From contig MFRJ01000085.1 of NCBI GenBank assembly GCA_001784535.1, positions 1,789 through 19,588 on the forward strand: a DNA stretch of 17,800 nucleotides, in the 5' to 3' direction. Each line of letters starts with the position of its first letter. The first letter of the stretch is position 1. The position numbers were made by a program, and so were the translations under genes. Source of the stretch: Candidatus Melainabacteria bacterium GWA2_34_9. Lineage in GTDB: Bacteria > Cyanobacteriota > Vampirovibrionia > Gastranaerophilales > UBA9971. Shown here one piece after another: positions 7,394 through 17,800 of the stretch. Below the pieces are notes generated by a model that was not told the origin of the DNA, did no database searches, and was given only the letters and a program-made list of their open reading frames with translations.

Positions 7394-7421
7394 TTTAATT
7401 TTTAAACAAGCTTTTTATAAT
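7394..7421 (+). promoter_or_regulatory. candidate promoter of the dehydrogenase gene
   Basis: A perfect TATAAT at 7416-7421, with TTTAAT (7394-7399) 16 bases upstream as a weak -35. The ATG follows 52 bases later. Confidence 0.35.
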
Positions 7422-7473
7422 AAAAAAACTGTATTATCATTTTTTTATACAAAAAACCGAAAGTGGAAAATTA

Positions 7474-8436
7474 ATGAGAGCGATTGAATTTAATAAAAAA
7501 CTCAAAATCACAAAAAATTACCCCATGCCGGAACCACAGGAAGGCGAAGCTTTAATAAAAATCCTTACAGTAGGGATTTGTAATACAGATATTGAAATAA
7601 TGAAAGGCTATATGGGATTTTCCGGGATTTTAGGGCATGAATTTGTAGGAATCGTGGAAAAAATTAACGGCTCAAACCAGGGATTGATAAATCAGCGTGT
7701 GGTTGGAGAAATCAACTGCGGATGCGGATGCTGTGAATATTGCTTAAAAGAACTTGAAAATCATTGTCCAACAAGAACAGTTCTTGGAATTTTTAATAAA
7801 AACGGGTGTTTTGCAGATTATATAACACTTCCGCTGAAAAATCTTCATAAAGTTCCTGAAAATATAAGCAATCAAGAAGCTGTATTTACAGAACCGCTTG
7901 CTGCTGCTTTTGAAATCCTTGATCAAATCCAGATAAAACCTTCCGACAAGGTGTTAATTCTAGGTGATGGGAAACTAGGACTTTTGATATCACTTGTTTT
8001 AAACCTTACACAGGCTGAAATAACTCTTGTGGGTAAACATCAGGAAAAGCTTGATATAGCCAAAAATCAGAACGTAAATACAAAACTTTTATCTGATTTG
8101 CCTGTAGAAAAAAATTATGATGTGGTTGTAGAAGCGACAGGAAGCATTAACGGCTTTGAGCTTGCTCAAAAACTTGTAAAACCACGAGGAACCATTATCT
8201 TAAAAAGCACCATTGCTTCTAAAAAAGCTTTAAACCTTGCACCGATTGTCATAGACGAAATAAAAATAATAGGCTCACGCTGCGGACCTTTTAAACCAGC
8301 TTTGAATGCTTTAGAAAAAAATTTAATAGAGGTTACTCCGTTAATTTCAAAAGAATTCAACTTTAATGAAGCGTTTGAAGCGTTTGAATTAAGCAAAACA
8401 AAAGGAATCTTAAAGATTTTAATTAATTTTATATAA
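7474..8436 (+). CDS. zinc-containing alcohol dehydrogenase-like protein (medium-chain dehydrogenase/reductase)
   Basis: 320 residues. The GroES-like N-terminal domain has GICNTDIEIMKG (C36, D39) and GHEFVGIV (H55, E56), the catalytic zinc environment. The structural zinc lobe is intact: C84, C87, C90 and C98 with standard 2-2-7 spacing in a Cys-rich stretch. EPLAAAFE (141-148) and the nucleotide-binding LGDGKLGLL (164-172) lead the Rossmann domain. Substrate not assignable: sorbitol-, threonine- or other alcohol-dehydrogenase-like enzymes share these motifs. It is slightly short for the family (about 340-350). It has its own promoter-like sequence, a GTGGAAAA stretch before ATG, and a clear terminator 32 bases after the stop, so it is probably a single-gene transcript. 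Confidence 0.88.
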   Translation: MRAIEFNKKLKITKNYPMPEPQEGEALIKILTVGICNTDIEIMKGYMGFSGILGHEFVGIVEKINGSNQGLINQRVVGEINCGCGCCEYCLKELENHCPTRTVLGIFNKNGCFADYITLPLKNLHKVPENISNQEAVFTEPLAAAFEILDQIQIKPSDKVLILGDGKLGLLISLVLNLTQAEITLVGKHQEKLDIAKNQNVNTKLLSDLPVEKNYDVVVEATGSINGFELAQKLVKPRGTIILKSTIASKKALNLAPIVIDEIKIIGSRCGPFKPALNALEKNLIEVTPLISKEFNFNEAFEAFELSKTKGILKILINFI

Positions 8437-8467
8437 AAAATAAAACGGACTGCGAAAAAAATTATAT

Positions 8468-8498
8468 AAAAAAACAGTGAATAAATCACTGTTTTTTT
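8468..8498. terminator. bidirectional intrinsic terminator
   Basis: A run of A, stem CAGTGA, loop ATAAA, stem TCACTG, then seven T; the A and T runs extend the stem to 13 pairs. It works in both directions: for the dehydrogenase (plus) and for the small ORF at 8525-8803 (minus). Confidence 0.9.
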
Positions 8499-8524
8499 GC
8501 TCATGATCTCTTTTTCCACGTTTC

Positions 8525-8803
8525 TTATATTAAGTAATCTAATCCTGTATTTATTTTTTTGGGATCTTTACTTAATTTTTTTTCATTCTTTTCAAATTTA
8601 ATTTTCTTCAAAGTTTCATTTGTTAGATTATCTGCCCGATTTTTGTTTTCTTTTGACAATTTAATTTCATCTTCAGGGGATTTTGGAGGTTTTGTAGGAT
8701 TGTTATTAAAGTTTAAACTTCGCGGAGCCTGCTTTTGATAATGACCATTACTAATTATCTTGCTTCGACCCGGGTCAATCGAATCATATCTATTTATAAA
8801 CAT
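8525..8803 (-). CDS. small hydrophilic protein of unknown function
   Basis: 92 residues, dominated by Lys, Asn, Glu, Asp, Ser and Pro with almost no hydrophobic core, so probably disordered. No signal peptide, membrane segment or recognised domain. The N-terminal part (MFINRYDSIDPGRSKI) is less simple than the Lys-rich middle and C-terminus. It is judged a real gene because GGAG lies 8 bases before the ATG, a TTGACA element lies upstream and a strong terminator lies 27 bases after the stop. Nothing shows what it does; a nucleic-acid-binding or partner-dependent folding role would be a guess. Confidence 0.6.
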   Translation of the reverse strand: MFINRYDSIDPGRSKIISNGHYQKQAPRSLNFNNNPTKPPKSPEDEIKLSKENKNRADNLTNETLKKIKFEKNEKKLSKDPKKINTGLDYLI

Positions 8804-8832
8804 TTTTTATTCTCCATAATTTTAATATTTTT

Positions 8833-8855
8833 TAAAGTGTATCAACAACACTTTA
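8833..8855. repeat. inverted repeat TAAAGTGT / ACACTTTA
   Basis: Perfect 8-base arms around a 7-base centre, in the predicted 5' leader of the small ORF (minus), about 30 bases before its ATG. It could be a leader hairpin or a protein-binding site. Confidence 0.5.
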
Positions 8856-8866
8856 TTTTTATTTAC

Positions 8867-8895
8867 AGTATTTATCAAATTTATTATTTTGTCAA
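8867..8895 (-). promoter_or_regulatory. candidate promoter of the small ORF
   Basis: A perfect TTGACA -35 on the minus strand (8895-8890). The -10 is weak: AATACT at 17-base spacing or TAAATA at 15. Confidence 0.4.
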
Positions 8896-8974
8896 CCCTT
8901 ATCAAAGCAAATTATTTAAATTGTGTTAATTGAATTTACTAATCGGATTTATTTGTATTAAATTTACAAAAGCC

Positions 8975-8990
8975 TATTAACATAATTGAA
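8975..8990. repeat. TATTAACATAATT box, copy 3
   Basis: Thirteen bases identical to the boxes at 2298 and 2974, then GAA instead of TAA. It lies upstream of both the small ORF (minus) and the operon at 9068 (plus). Confidence 0.4.
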
Positions 8991-9016
8991 AAATAAGCTT
9001 AAAATAATAAAAGTAA

Positions 9017-9045
9017 TTAAAAACATCTTATTTTTTGGGTATATT
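9017..9045 (+). promoter_or_regulatory. candidate promoter of the 9068-11956 operon
   Basis: TTAAAA (9017-9022), 17 bases, TATATT (9040-9045), about 22 bases before the ATG at 9068. The -35 is weak. Confidence 0.35.
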
Positions 9046-9067
9046 CATTTTTATTTTTGGAGAAACA

Positions 9068-9718
9068 ATGACAACATCACAGCACAAAACGTTTAACACC
9101 TTTATACAAGAAGTATTTAATCTTCCTGTCTGGATAAAACAAATTATTTACATGGAATTAAAAGAACAGCTTGAAAGCTCTTCAATGAAAACCTGCATGG
9201 ATATAGCCAAAAAAGACAACTGCCTTCAGCTTTATATTCCCAAATTAACTTATACCGGCAAAAAAGAGCTGGTACATAAGACCAAAAACCTGTCAGAAAA
9301 TGCCTCTATATTTCTGGAATGCGTTTCTAAAGACATTAGCATAATAGAAATAGCCATTAAAAATGGCTGGAATTTATGTGAATGTTCAAGTTATTTTCTT
9401 GAAACAATAGAAGCTGACCTTGTTTCAAAACCATCTTCCCCTTTTGTAAAAGGAACTGCTCTTTATATGAGCGGAAAAATCAGACTCGGTGAATATTTTG
9501 TTAAAATTAACAGAATTACTATAGAACAGCTTGATGAAGCTTTAAGAAAACAAAAACACATAGAAAAAGCTCTTGGAGATAGACCGGGACTGGCAGAAAT
9601 TCTTGTAAACTTAAACTTTTTAAACAAAAATGATACTGAAGGCATACTTCTTCTAAAAGAAGATTGCGGGAAGTATTACAAATCAAATTTAATTACACAA
9701 GAAATACCTAAACTATAA
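9068..9718 (+). CDS. protein with MshEN/GspE N-terminal-like domain, function unknown
   Basis: 216 residues from ATG 9068, chosen because GGAG sits 6 bases before it; an earlier ATG at 9035 lacks a Shine-Dalgarno and overlaps the predicted -10. Residues 1-125 are a mainly helical region I do not recognise. Residues 138-199 contain two units of the pattern seen in the N-terminal domain of type II secretion/pilus ATPases (GspE, PilB, MshE): RLGEYFVKINRITIEQLDEALRKQK and a second one starting GLAEILVNLNFLNKND. In MshE this domain binds cyclic di-GMP, but I cannot confirm the binding residues here. There is no ATPase domain, signal peptide or membrane segment. The stop is followed after one base by the asparaginase ATG. 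Confidence 0.7.
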   Translation: MTTSQHKTFNTFIQEVFNLPVWIKQIIYMELKEQLESSSMKTCMDIAKKDNCLQLYIPKLTYTGKKELVHKTKNLSENASIFLECVSKDISIIEIAIKNGWNLCECSSYFLETIEADLVSKPSSPFVKGTALYMSGKIRLGEYFVKINRITIEQLDEALRKQKHIEKALGDRPGLAEILVNLNFLNKNDTEGILLLKEDCGKYYKSNLITQEIPKL

Positions 9719-9719
9719 A

Positions 9720-10706
9720 ATGAAACCTGACTTATTAATTGAAACAACAAGAAGCAATATTGTTGAAAAACAGCATTTTGGCTTTATTATGGTTGTTGAT
9801 AAACAAGAAAATATTCTTTTAAAAATAGGCGACGATGAAAACAAAAATTTTTGGTTTAGATCTGCCGCAAAGCCTTTTCAATCTTCTTTAATAATAAAAT
9901 CAGGCGCTTATGATAAATTTAACTTTACTTTAGAAGAATTGGCTGTTTGCTGCGCTTCTCATACAGGCACAGAAAAACATACCAAAACCGTTCAATCCGT
10001 TCTGGACAAAATTGGCTTAACGGAAAAAAATTTGCAATGCGGAGTGCATGAGCCTCTTGATAAAGAAACAAAAGATTATTTCATTAAAAAAAATATTGAG
10101 CCCTCTCAATTACACAACAACTGCTCGGGAAAACATGCCGGAATGCTTGCAGTTTGTACTGTAAACGGGTGGGATATTCAAAATTATCTTGATCTAAACC
10201 ATCCGCTTCAGAAAGAAATAACGACAACCATAGCAAACTTCTGCAATTTTGATGAAAACAGCATAAATATAGGTACTGACGGATGTTCTGCACCTGTACA
10301 TGCCTTGCCTTTTTATAAAATGGGTGTCGGTTTTTTAAATCTTTTTCTCAATGAAAATTATGAAAATATTAAAAAAGCTTTTCAAAAAAACCCGTTTTTA
10401 ATTGGCGGAAATGAAAGACCGGATACGGAAATTATAAAAGCATCCTCCGGCAACTTAATTTCAAAAACAGCAGCAGGGGGACTTTGCGTAACAATTAATT
10501 TAGAGCAGGAACAGGCACTTGTAGTTAAGATTCTTGATGCTGATATAACTGCAAGATCAATTGCAACAATAGAAGCTTTAAAACAGCTTAAATGGCTTTC
10601 TGAAGAAGAAATGAATACGCCTCAAATTAAAAATCTATATGATTTGAAAATTAAAAACTTAAAAAATCAAACTGTAGGAGAGATTCTCCCTAAACTAGTA
10701 TTATAA
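9720..10706 (+). CDS. L-asparaginase, asparaginase II / AnsA (Rhizobium etli-type) family
   Basis: 328 residues. It hydrolyses L-asparagine to aspartate and ammonia in the cytoplasm. Family motifs: FRSAAKPFQSS (46-56), CCASHTGTEKH (77-87), HNNCSGKHAGML (132-143), GTDGCSAPVHALP (185-197) and GGNERPDTE (229-237). S48, K51, S80, C135, K138 and C189 fall at the positions I recall for the catalytic and zinc-binding residues of the R. etli enzyme, so the active site looks complete. There is no signal peptide. This family is unrelated to classical E. coli AnsA/AnsB. There is no Shine-Dalgarno before the ATG, which begins 1 base after the preceding stop, so translation is probably coupled. Its product is the substrate of the aspartase at the left end of the window. 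Confidence 0.93.
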   Translation: MKPDLLIETTRSNIVEKQHFGFIMVVDKQENILLKIGDDENKNFWFRSAAKPFQSSLIIKSGAYDKFNFTLEELAVCCASHTGTEKHTKTVQSVLDKIGLTEKNLQCGVHEPLDKETKDYFIKKNIEPSQLHNNCSGKHAGMLAVCTVNGWDIQNYLDLNHPLQKEITTTIANFCNFDENSINIGTDGCSAPVHALPFYKMGVGFLNLFLNENYENIKKAFQKNPFLIGGNERPDTEIIKASSGNLISKTAAGGLCVTINLEQEQALVVKILDADITARSIATIEALKQLKWLSEEEMNTPQIKNLYDLKIKNLKNQTVGEILPKLVL

Positions 10707-10729
10707 TTTTATGAAAGTTAGAACAAAAA

Positions 10730-11956
10730 ATGGATACTAAAACCGATTTGCCTATTTTAGAAAAAAACCTGAATTTAATAAAAACTTATAACAATGAACT
10801 TGTTGAAAAAATAATCAATGTTCAGGAAATAACTATACCTGTCAAACTTTTAGAATCATCTTCGGGAGATTCTATTTTGTCATACAACGGTTTTTTACTG
10901 GATGATGAAATTGACCCTATAGAAAAAGCTTATCAAATATTTTACAAACTGAACGATAATGATGAAGACAATATTTATGTTGTTTTTGGTCTGGGGCTGG
11001 GATATGTGTTTAAAAGATTTGTTCAATCCTGCAAAGGAAAAATAATTCTTTTTGAGCCAAATATTGAAATTTTAAGATTAACGCTGGAATTAGTTGATTT
11101 TTCCGAAGAATTAACAAAACAAAATGTTTTTGTTGTAAATTCCCTGGATGAATTAACAAAAATTACCAATAAAAGCTTTACTTTCGGCACAAAAATCCTT
11201 GTAGGCACACTAGATATTTACGGTAAAATGTATCCCGATATTTATCAATACATGATAAAAGAATTTAACAGAGTTAATCCGGCTTTTATTAATGAAAATT
11301 CTATTAAAATTAATATAGGCGCTGGCAAATGGCAAAAAGACGGATGGAAAACGCTTGATTGCTACCTTAATGCAGACATAAAAGCTGATCTTCGAAAATG
11401 CAAACCTCTTTTCATAAAAGACAACCAGATTGAAAAAGCTTTTTCTTCTCATTGTATAGAACACATAGAAACTCATCATCTTGAATATCTGCTTAAAGAG
11501 CTTTACAGAGGAATGAAACCTGGAGCTATATTACGTCTTTCTTGTCCTGATATAGATCAAGCTTTCGAAGCTTATAAAAATAACAACATAAAATGGTTTA
11601 GTGGAATTTGTACGCGCGGAGAAATAGGCGCCAAGCTGTTAAATACTATAGTAAGCTATGAAGCGGGAGCAGGCGGCCCAAAAGTTCCTGAAGAAGAAGT
11701 TAAAGAAAAATTTGAATCACTTACAAAAGACGAATTTATAGACTGGGTTATAAGTTTGTGCGACAGAAACCGCCCTTATATAGCTCATATAAACGGGATT
11801 TATTATGAAAAACTTGAAAAACGCTTAAAAGACGCTGGCTTTGTAAACATAAAAAGAAGCTCTTACCTGAATTCCAGAGATGCAGAATTAAGAGGAAAAG
11901 GGTTTGATCTGCACCCAGATGTAAGTCTTTTTGTAGAATGTAATAAGCCAGAATAG
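10730..11956 (+). CDS. Maf-like N-terminal domain fused to SAM-dependent methyltransferase
   Basis: 408 residues. Residues about 10-185 resemble the N-terminal part of Maf/DUF115-type motility-associated proteins: VVFGLGLGYVFKRF (84-97) and KIILFEPNIEILRLTLE (104-120), a Rossmann-like pattern. The Maf glycosyltransferase centre itself is not recognisable. Residues 190-400 are a class I methyltransferase: motif I INIGAGKW (194-201), W206 and D210 before ADIKADLRK, AFSSHCIEHIETHHLEYLLKELYRGMKPGAILRLSCPD (237-274) as motifs II-III. The methyl acceptor is unknown; sugar or flagellin/pilin glycan modification would fit Maf context but is inference. No clear Shine-Dalgarno precedes the ATG, 23 bases after the asparaginase stop, so it is likely the last gene of that operon. 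Confidence 0.8.
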   Translation: MDTKTDLPILEKNLNLIKTYNNELVEKIINVQEITIPVKLLESSSGDSILSYNGFLLDDEIDPIEKAYQIFYKLNDNDEDNIYVVFGLGLGYVFKRFVQSCKGKIILFEPNIEILRLTLELVDFSEELTKQNVFVVNSLDELTKITNKSFTFGTKILVGTLDIYGKMYPDIYQYMIKEFNRVNPAFINENSIKINIGAGKWQKDGWKTLDCYLNADIKADLRKCKPLFIKDNQIEKAFSSHCIEHIETHHLEYLLKELYRGMKPGAILRLSCPDIDQAFEAYKNNNIKWFSGICTRGEIGAKLLNTIVSYEAGAGGPKVPEEEVKEKFESLTKDEFIDWVISLCDRNRPYIAHINGIYYEKLEKRLKDAGFVNIKRSSYLNSRDAELRGKGFDLHPDVSLFVECNKPE

Positions 11957-11957
11957 A

Positions 11958-11984
11958 TTTGTTAATCATTACATTATTAACAAA
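11958..11984. repeat. inverted repeat TTTGTTAA / TTAACAAA
   Basis: Perfect 8-base arms with an 11-base centre, 2 bases after the methyltransferase stop. It overlaps the predicted -35 and spacer of the pilin promoter. It could be an operator; as a terminator it lacks GC pairs and a T run. Confidence 0.5.
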
Positions 11985-11997
11985 CATGCTTTATAAT
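11969..11997 (+). promoter_or_regulatory. promoter of the pilin-like gene
   Basis: TTACAT (11969-11974), exactly 17 bases, perfect TATAAT (11992-11997), 30 bases before the ATG. Confidence 0.55.
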
Positions 11998-12027
11998 TAA
12001 TAAATAATATATTTTTAAGGATAAAAC

Positions 12028-12750
12028 ATGCGCATACAGATATACAAACAAGTAAAACCTAATAATTCTTTTAAATCAAAAAATGGTTTTACTCTTGCGG
12101 AAGTTCTGCTTGTTATAACTATTATCGGAGTTATAGCTTCTCTTACTATACCTAATTTAATTGCTGATATAAACAAATCTATTCTTTATAATTCCTTTAT
12201 GGTCAGCAGTCAAACATTTTTTACTGCTTCTTCTGAAGTATATTCAGATTATGAGAATAACATTTCAGGAATATTTACTTCTCCAGAGGAAATTAGGGAC
12301 GCATATAAAACACATTTAAATATTATCAAATCTTGTGACACAGGGGATTCTTTCGGAAATTGCTGGCATGATAATGGAATGGTTTTTAACTTACCAAACA
12401 CACTGCCTGTACCTTTCGATAATGGACCATCTCTGGTTCTTGGCAATGGAATGACAATACTTTTTGCAACCGATCCTACAATGTTTTCTACTAACTGTAA
12501 TCTTAATGGTGTTATAGAACAATGTGCTGAATTTTATGTTGATGTCAATGGTTATAAAAAACCTAATGTATTTGGTCGTGATGTTTTTCAATTTTATATG
12601 ACAAAAAATTATGTACATTTATGGGGTGATGAGTTAAGCCATTCTTTAGCCGGCGATGTTTTTTGTGATCCTGCTAATGATAGTACCGGTGGCTGGGATG
12701 GTGCTGCTTGTGGAGCAAAAATTACAACCGCAGGTAAAATATATTATTGA
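12028..12750 (+). CDS. type IV pilin-like / pseudopilin protein
   Basis: 240 residues. A basic 20-residue leader ends KSKNG, followed by FTLAEVLLVITIIGVIASLTIPNLI: a prepilin peptidase site at G20/F21, Glu5 of the mature protein (E25) and the hydrophobic helix that anchors the subunit in the membrane and pilus core. The rest (about 55-240) is a soluble domain with six Cys (in SCD, NCW, NCN, QCA, FCD and ACG), possibly three disulfides after export. Pilins or type II secretion pseudopilins cannot be separated by sequence alone. AAGGATAAAA precedes the ATG. No pilus assembly gene is adjacent, so it is an orphan subunit; such orphan prepilin-like genes are common in Gastranaerophilales genomes. 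It is convergent with the 5S gene 35 bases away. Confidence 0.88.
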   Translation: MRIQIYKQVKPNNSFKSKNGFTLAEVLLVITIIGVIASLTIPNLIADINKSILYNSFMVSSQTFFTASSEVYSDYENNISGIFTSPEEIRDAYKTHLNIIKSCDTGDSFGNCWHDNGMVFNLPNTLPVPFDNGPSLVLGNGMTILFATDPTMFSTNCNLNGVIEQCAEFYVDVNGYKKPNVFGRDVFQFYMTKNYVHLWGDELSHSLAGDVFCDPANDSTGGWDGAACGAKITTAGKIYY

Positions 12751-12785
12751 TATGCAATAAATTATAAAAAATTGACAATAAAAAA

Positions 12786-12904
12786 CCCCTGGCAGCTAGC
12801 TATCTTCCCGGGAGGTCTCCCTCCGAGTATTGTTGCCGCAAGCAGTCTTTACGACCGTGTTCGGGATGGGAACGGGTGTGATCCTGCCGCTGGACTACCA
12901 AGGA
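12786..12904 (-). rRNA. rrf: 5S ribosomal RNA
   Basis: About 119 bases. The ends pair (5' UCCUUGGUAGU with the 3' GCUGCCAGGGG), and the middle has CACCCGTTCCCATCCCGAAC and GGAGGGAGACCTCCCGGG, both typical of 5S. A T-rich stretch follows its 3' end but I see no clear terminator hairpin. Confidence 0.93.
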
Positions 12905-12916
12905 TTTAATTATTGT

Positions 12917-12938
12917 ACCTTGAGAACTGCATAATAAA
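12917..12938. repeat. 23S processing-stem arm, downstream side
   Basis: In the 23S-5S spacer. These 22 bases are complementary to 16058-16079 before 23S, with one mismatch (position 12924). A second 8-base pair of arms (12990-12997 with 16038-16045, CTGTAGTA/TACTACAG) lies inside. Together they would bring the 23S ends into a long duplex, the usual RNase III substrate. Confidence 0.85.
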
Positions 12939-12973
12939 AAACTTATCTTGCCATTACGAGAACGACTTAATAA

Positions 12974-12989
12974 ATCCTCTAAAGAGGAT
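12974..12989. repeat. hairpin in 23S-5S spacer
   Basis: ATCCTCT / AGAGGAT, perfect 7-base arms with a 2-base loop, between the 23S 3' end and the stem arm. No T run follows, so not a terminator. Confidence 0.6.
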
Positions 12990-13012
12990 CTGTAGTAAAA
13001 AATAAACTTGCT

Positions 13013-16020
<3,008 letters not shown>

Positions 16021-16057
16021 TAACATTGGTTTATCTATACTACAGAATTTTTTATTA

Positions 16058-16079
16058 TTTATTATGCAGTTGTCAAGGT
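16058..16079. repeat. 23S processing-stem arm, upstream side
   Basis: Partner of 12917-12938, 21 of 22 bases complementary. Sense-strand sequence includes TTGACAACTGCATAAT. Confidence 0.85.
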
Positions 16080-16150
16080 GCAATTCAAGGTATAAAAACC
16101 CTGAAGACTGAATACTGAAAAAAGAAGTCAACCTGTAAATCCTGCCTCCG

Positions 16151-16189
16151 CTATTAGGTAAAACAATCAAAAATTTTAAAACCTAATAG
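16151..16189. repeat. spacer hairpin CTATTAGGT / ACCTAATAG
   Basis: Perfect 9-base arms with a 21-base AT-rich loop in the 16S-23S spacer. Possible antitermination (boxB-like) or processing structure; the role is not established. Confidence 0.6.
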
Positions 16190-16207
16190 TTTCACTGGCA
16201 CCGACCT

Positions 16208-16254
16208 GGGATATGTAAATTCTAAAGAAATTAATCTTGATTTACGTATCTCCC
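16208..16254. repeat. hairpin beside the 16S 3' end
   Basis: GGGATATGTAAAT pairs imperfectly with ATTTACGTATCTCCC, just after the anti-Shine-Dalgarno end of 16S. It may be part of, or compete with, the 16S processing stem, whose other arm would lie beyond the window edge. Confidence 0.5.
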
Positions 16255-17777
<1,523 letters not shown>

Positions 17778-17800
17778 TCAAATCATTATAAAAATGTAAA

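Larger units (their letters stand above)
8804..9067. other. divergent intergenic region, regulatory
   Basis: 264 AT-rich bases between the small ORF and the next operon. It holds candidate promoters in both directions, an 8-base-arm inverted repeat in the small ORF leader and a third TATTAACATAATT box. I see no ORF or RNA gene. Confidence 0.7.

Noticed and set aside
8166..8519. 117-codon minus-strand ORF over the dehydrogenase 3' end
   Set aside because: Antisense to a well-supported gene and running through the terminator.
9035..9067. Earlier ATG (9035) for the MshEN-like protein
   Set aside because: It would add 11 hydrophobic residues from DNA that looks like the -10 region and Shine-Dalgarno; GGAG fits the ATG at 9068.

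Overview
The window looks like a piece of chromosome from a low-GC, uncultured-type gut bacterium. The best guess is a non-photosynthetic relative of Cyanobacteria (Gastranaerophilales / Vampirovibrionia, formerly 'Melainabacteria'). Three points suggest this: the 16S rRNA signature regions as read by eye, the cyanobacteria/plastid-like ACAGAAAGACCC stretch in 23S domain V, and a pilin-like protein with the FTLAEVLLV...IGVIASLTIPNLI start that is common in that group. This is inference from reading and no database was searched. Protein-coding DNA is strongly AT-rich; the rRNA operon is much closer to 50% GC.

Layout, left to right. (1) 1-826, minus: 5' two-thirds of an aspartate ammonia-lyase (aspA) cut by the window edge, with a promoter and a palindrome over its -10. 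(2) 906-2888, minus: three tandem paralogous genes for small HExxH putative zinc peptidases, each with a conserved KQYCD start motif, a CHELSH motif, a later ExEL motif and a Y(R/K)C(L/I)P(E/D)K tail. Genes 2 and 3 carry duplicated upstream DNA. This is the most unusual protein-coding part. (3) 3033-5159, plus: a soluble hybrid sensor kinase whose receiver has lost its acidic pair, followed by a single-domain response regulator. (4) 5250-6182, plus: a KdgK-like PfkB sugar kinase, convergent with (5) 6184-7335, minus: UDP-GlcNAc 2-epimerase (wecB) with a TTG start. (6) 7474-8436, plus: zinc medium-chain dehydrogenase, ending in a bidirectional terminator shared with (7) 8525-8803, minus: a small, very hydrophilic protein of unknown function. 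(8) 9068-11956, plus, probable operon: a protein with a MshEN/GspE-N-like C-terminal domain, an asparaginase II-type (AnsA) enzyme with complete active-site residues, and a fusion of a Maf-like N-terminal domain to a SAM methyltransferase. (9) 12028-12750, plus: a pilin-like protein with a type IV prepilin leader. (10) 12786-17777, minus: a complete 16S-23S-5S rRNA operon, with no tRNA in its 16S-23S spacer and with complementary arms flanking 23S that would form the processing stem.

How the genes may work together: asparaginase (Asn to Asp + NH3) and AspA (Asp to fumarate + NH3) would together form a route from asparagine to fumarate, although they lie about 9 kb apart. WecB supplies ManNAc-type precursors for surface polysaccharide, and the Maf-like methyltransferase and the pilin-like protein also point to surface structures. 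No CRISPR array, insertion sequence, phage module or tRNA gene was seen. The best candidate for something undescribed is the tandem HExxH family, together with the small ORF at 8525-8803, which shares an upstream 13-base box with two of them.
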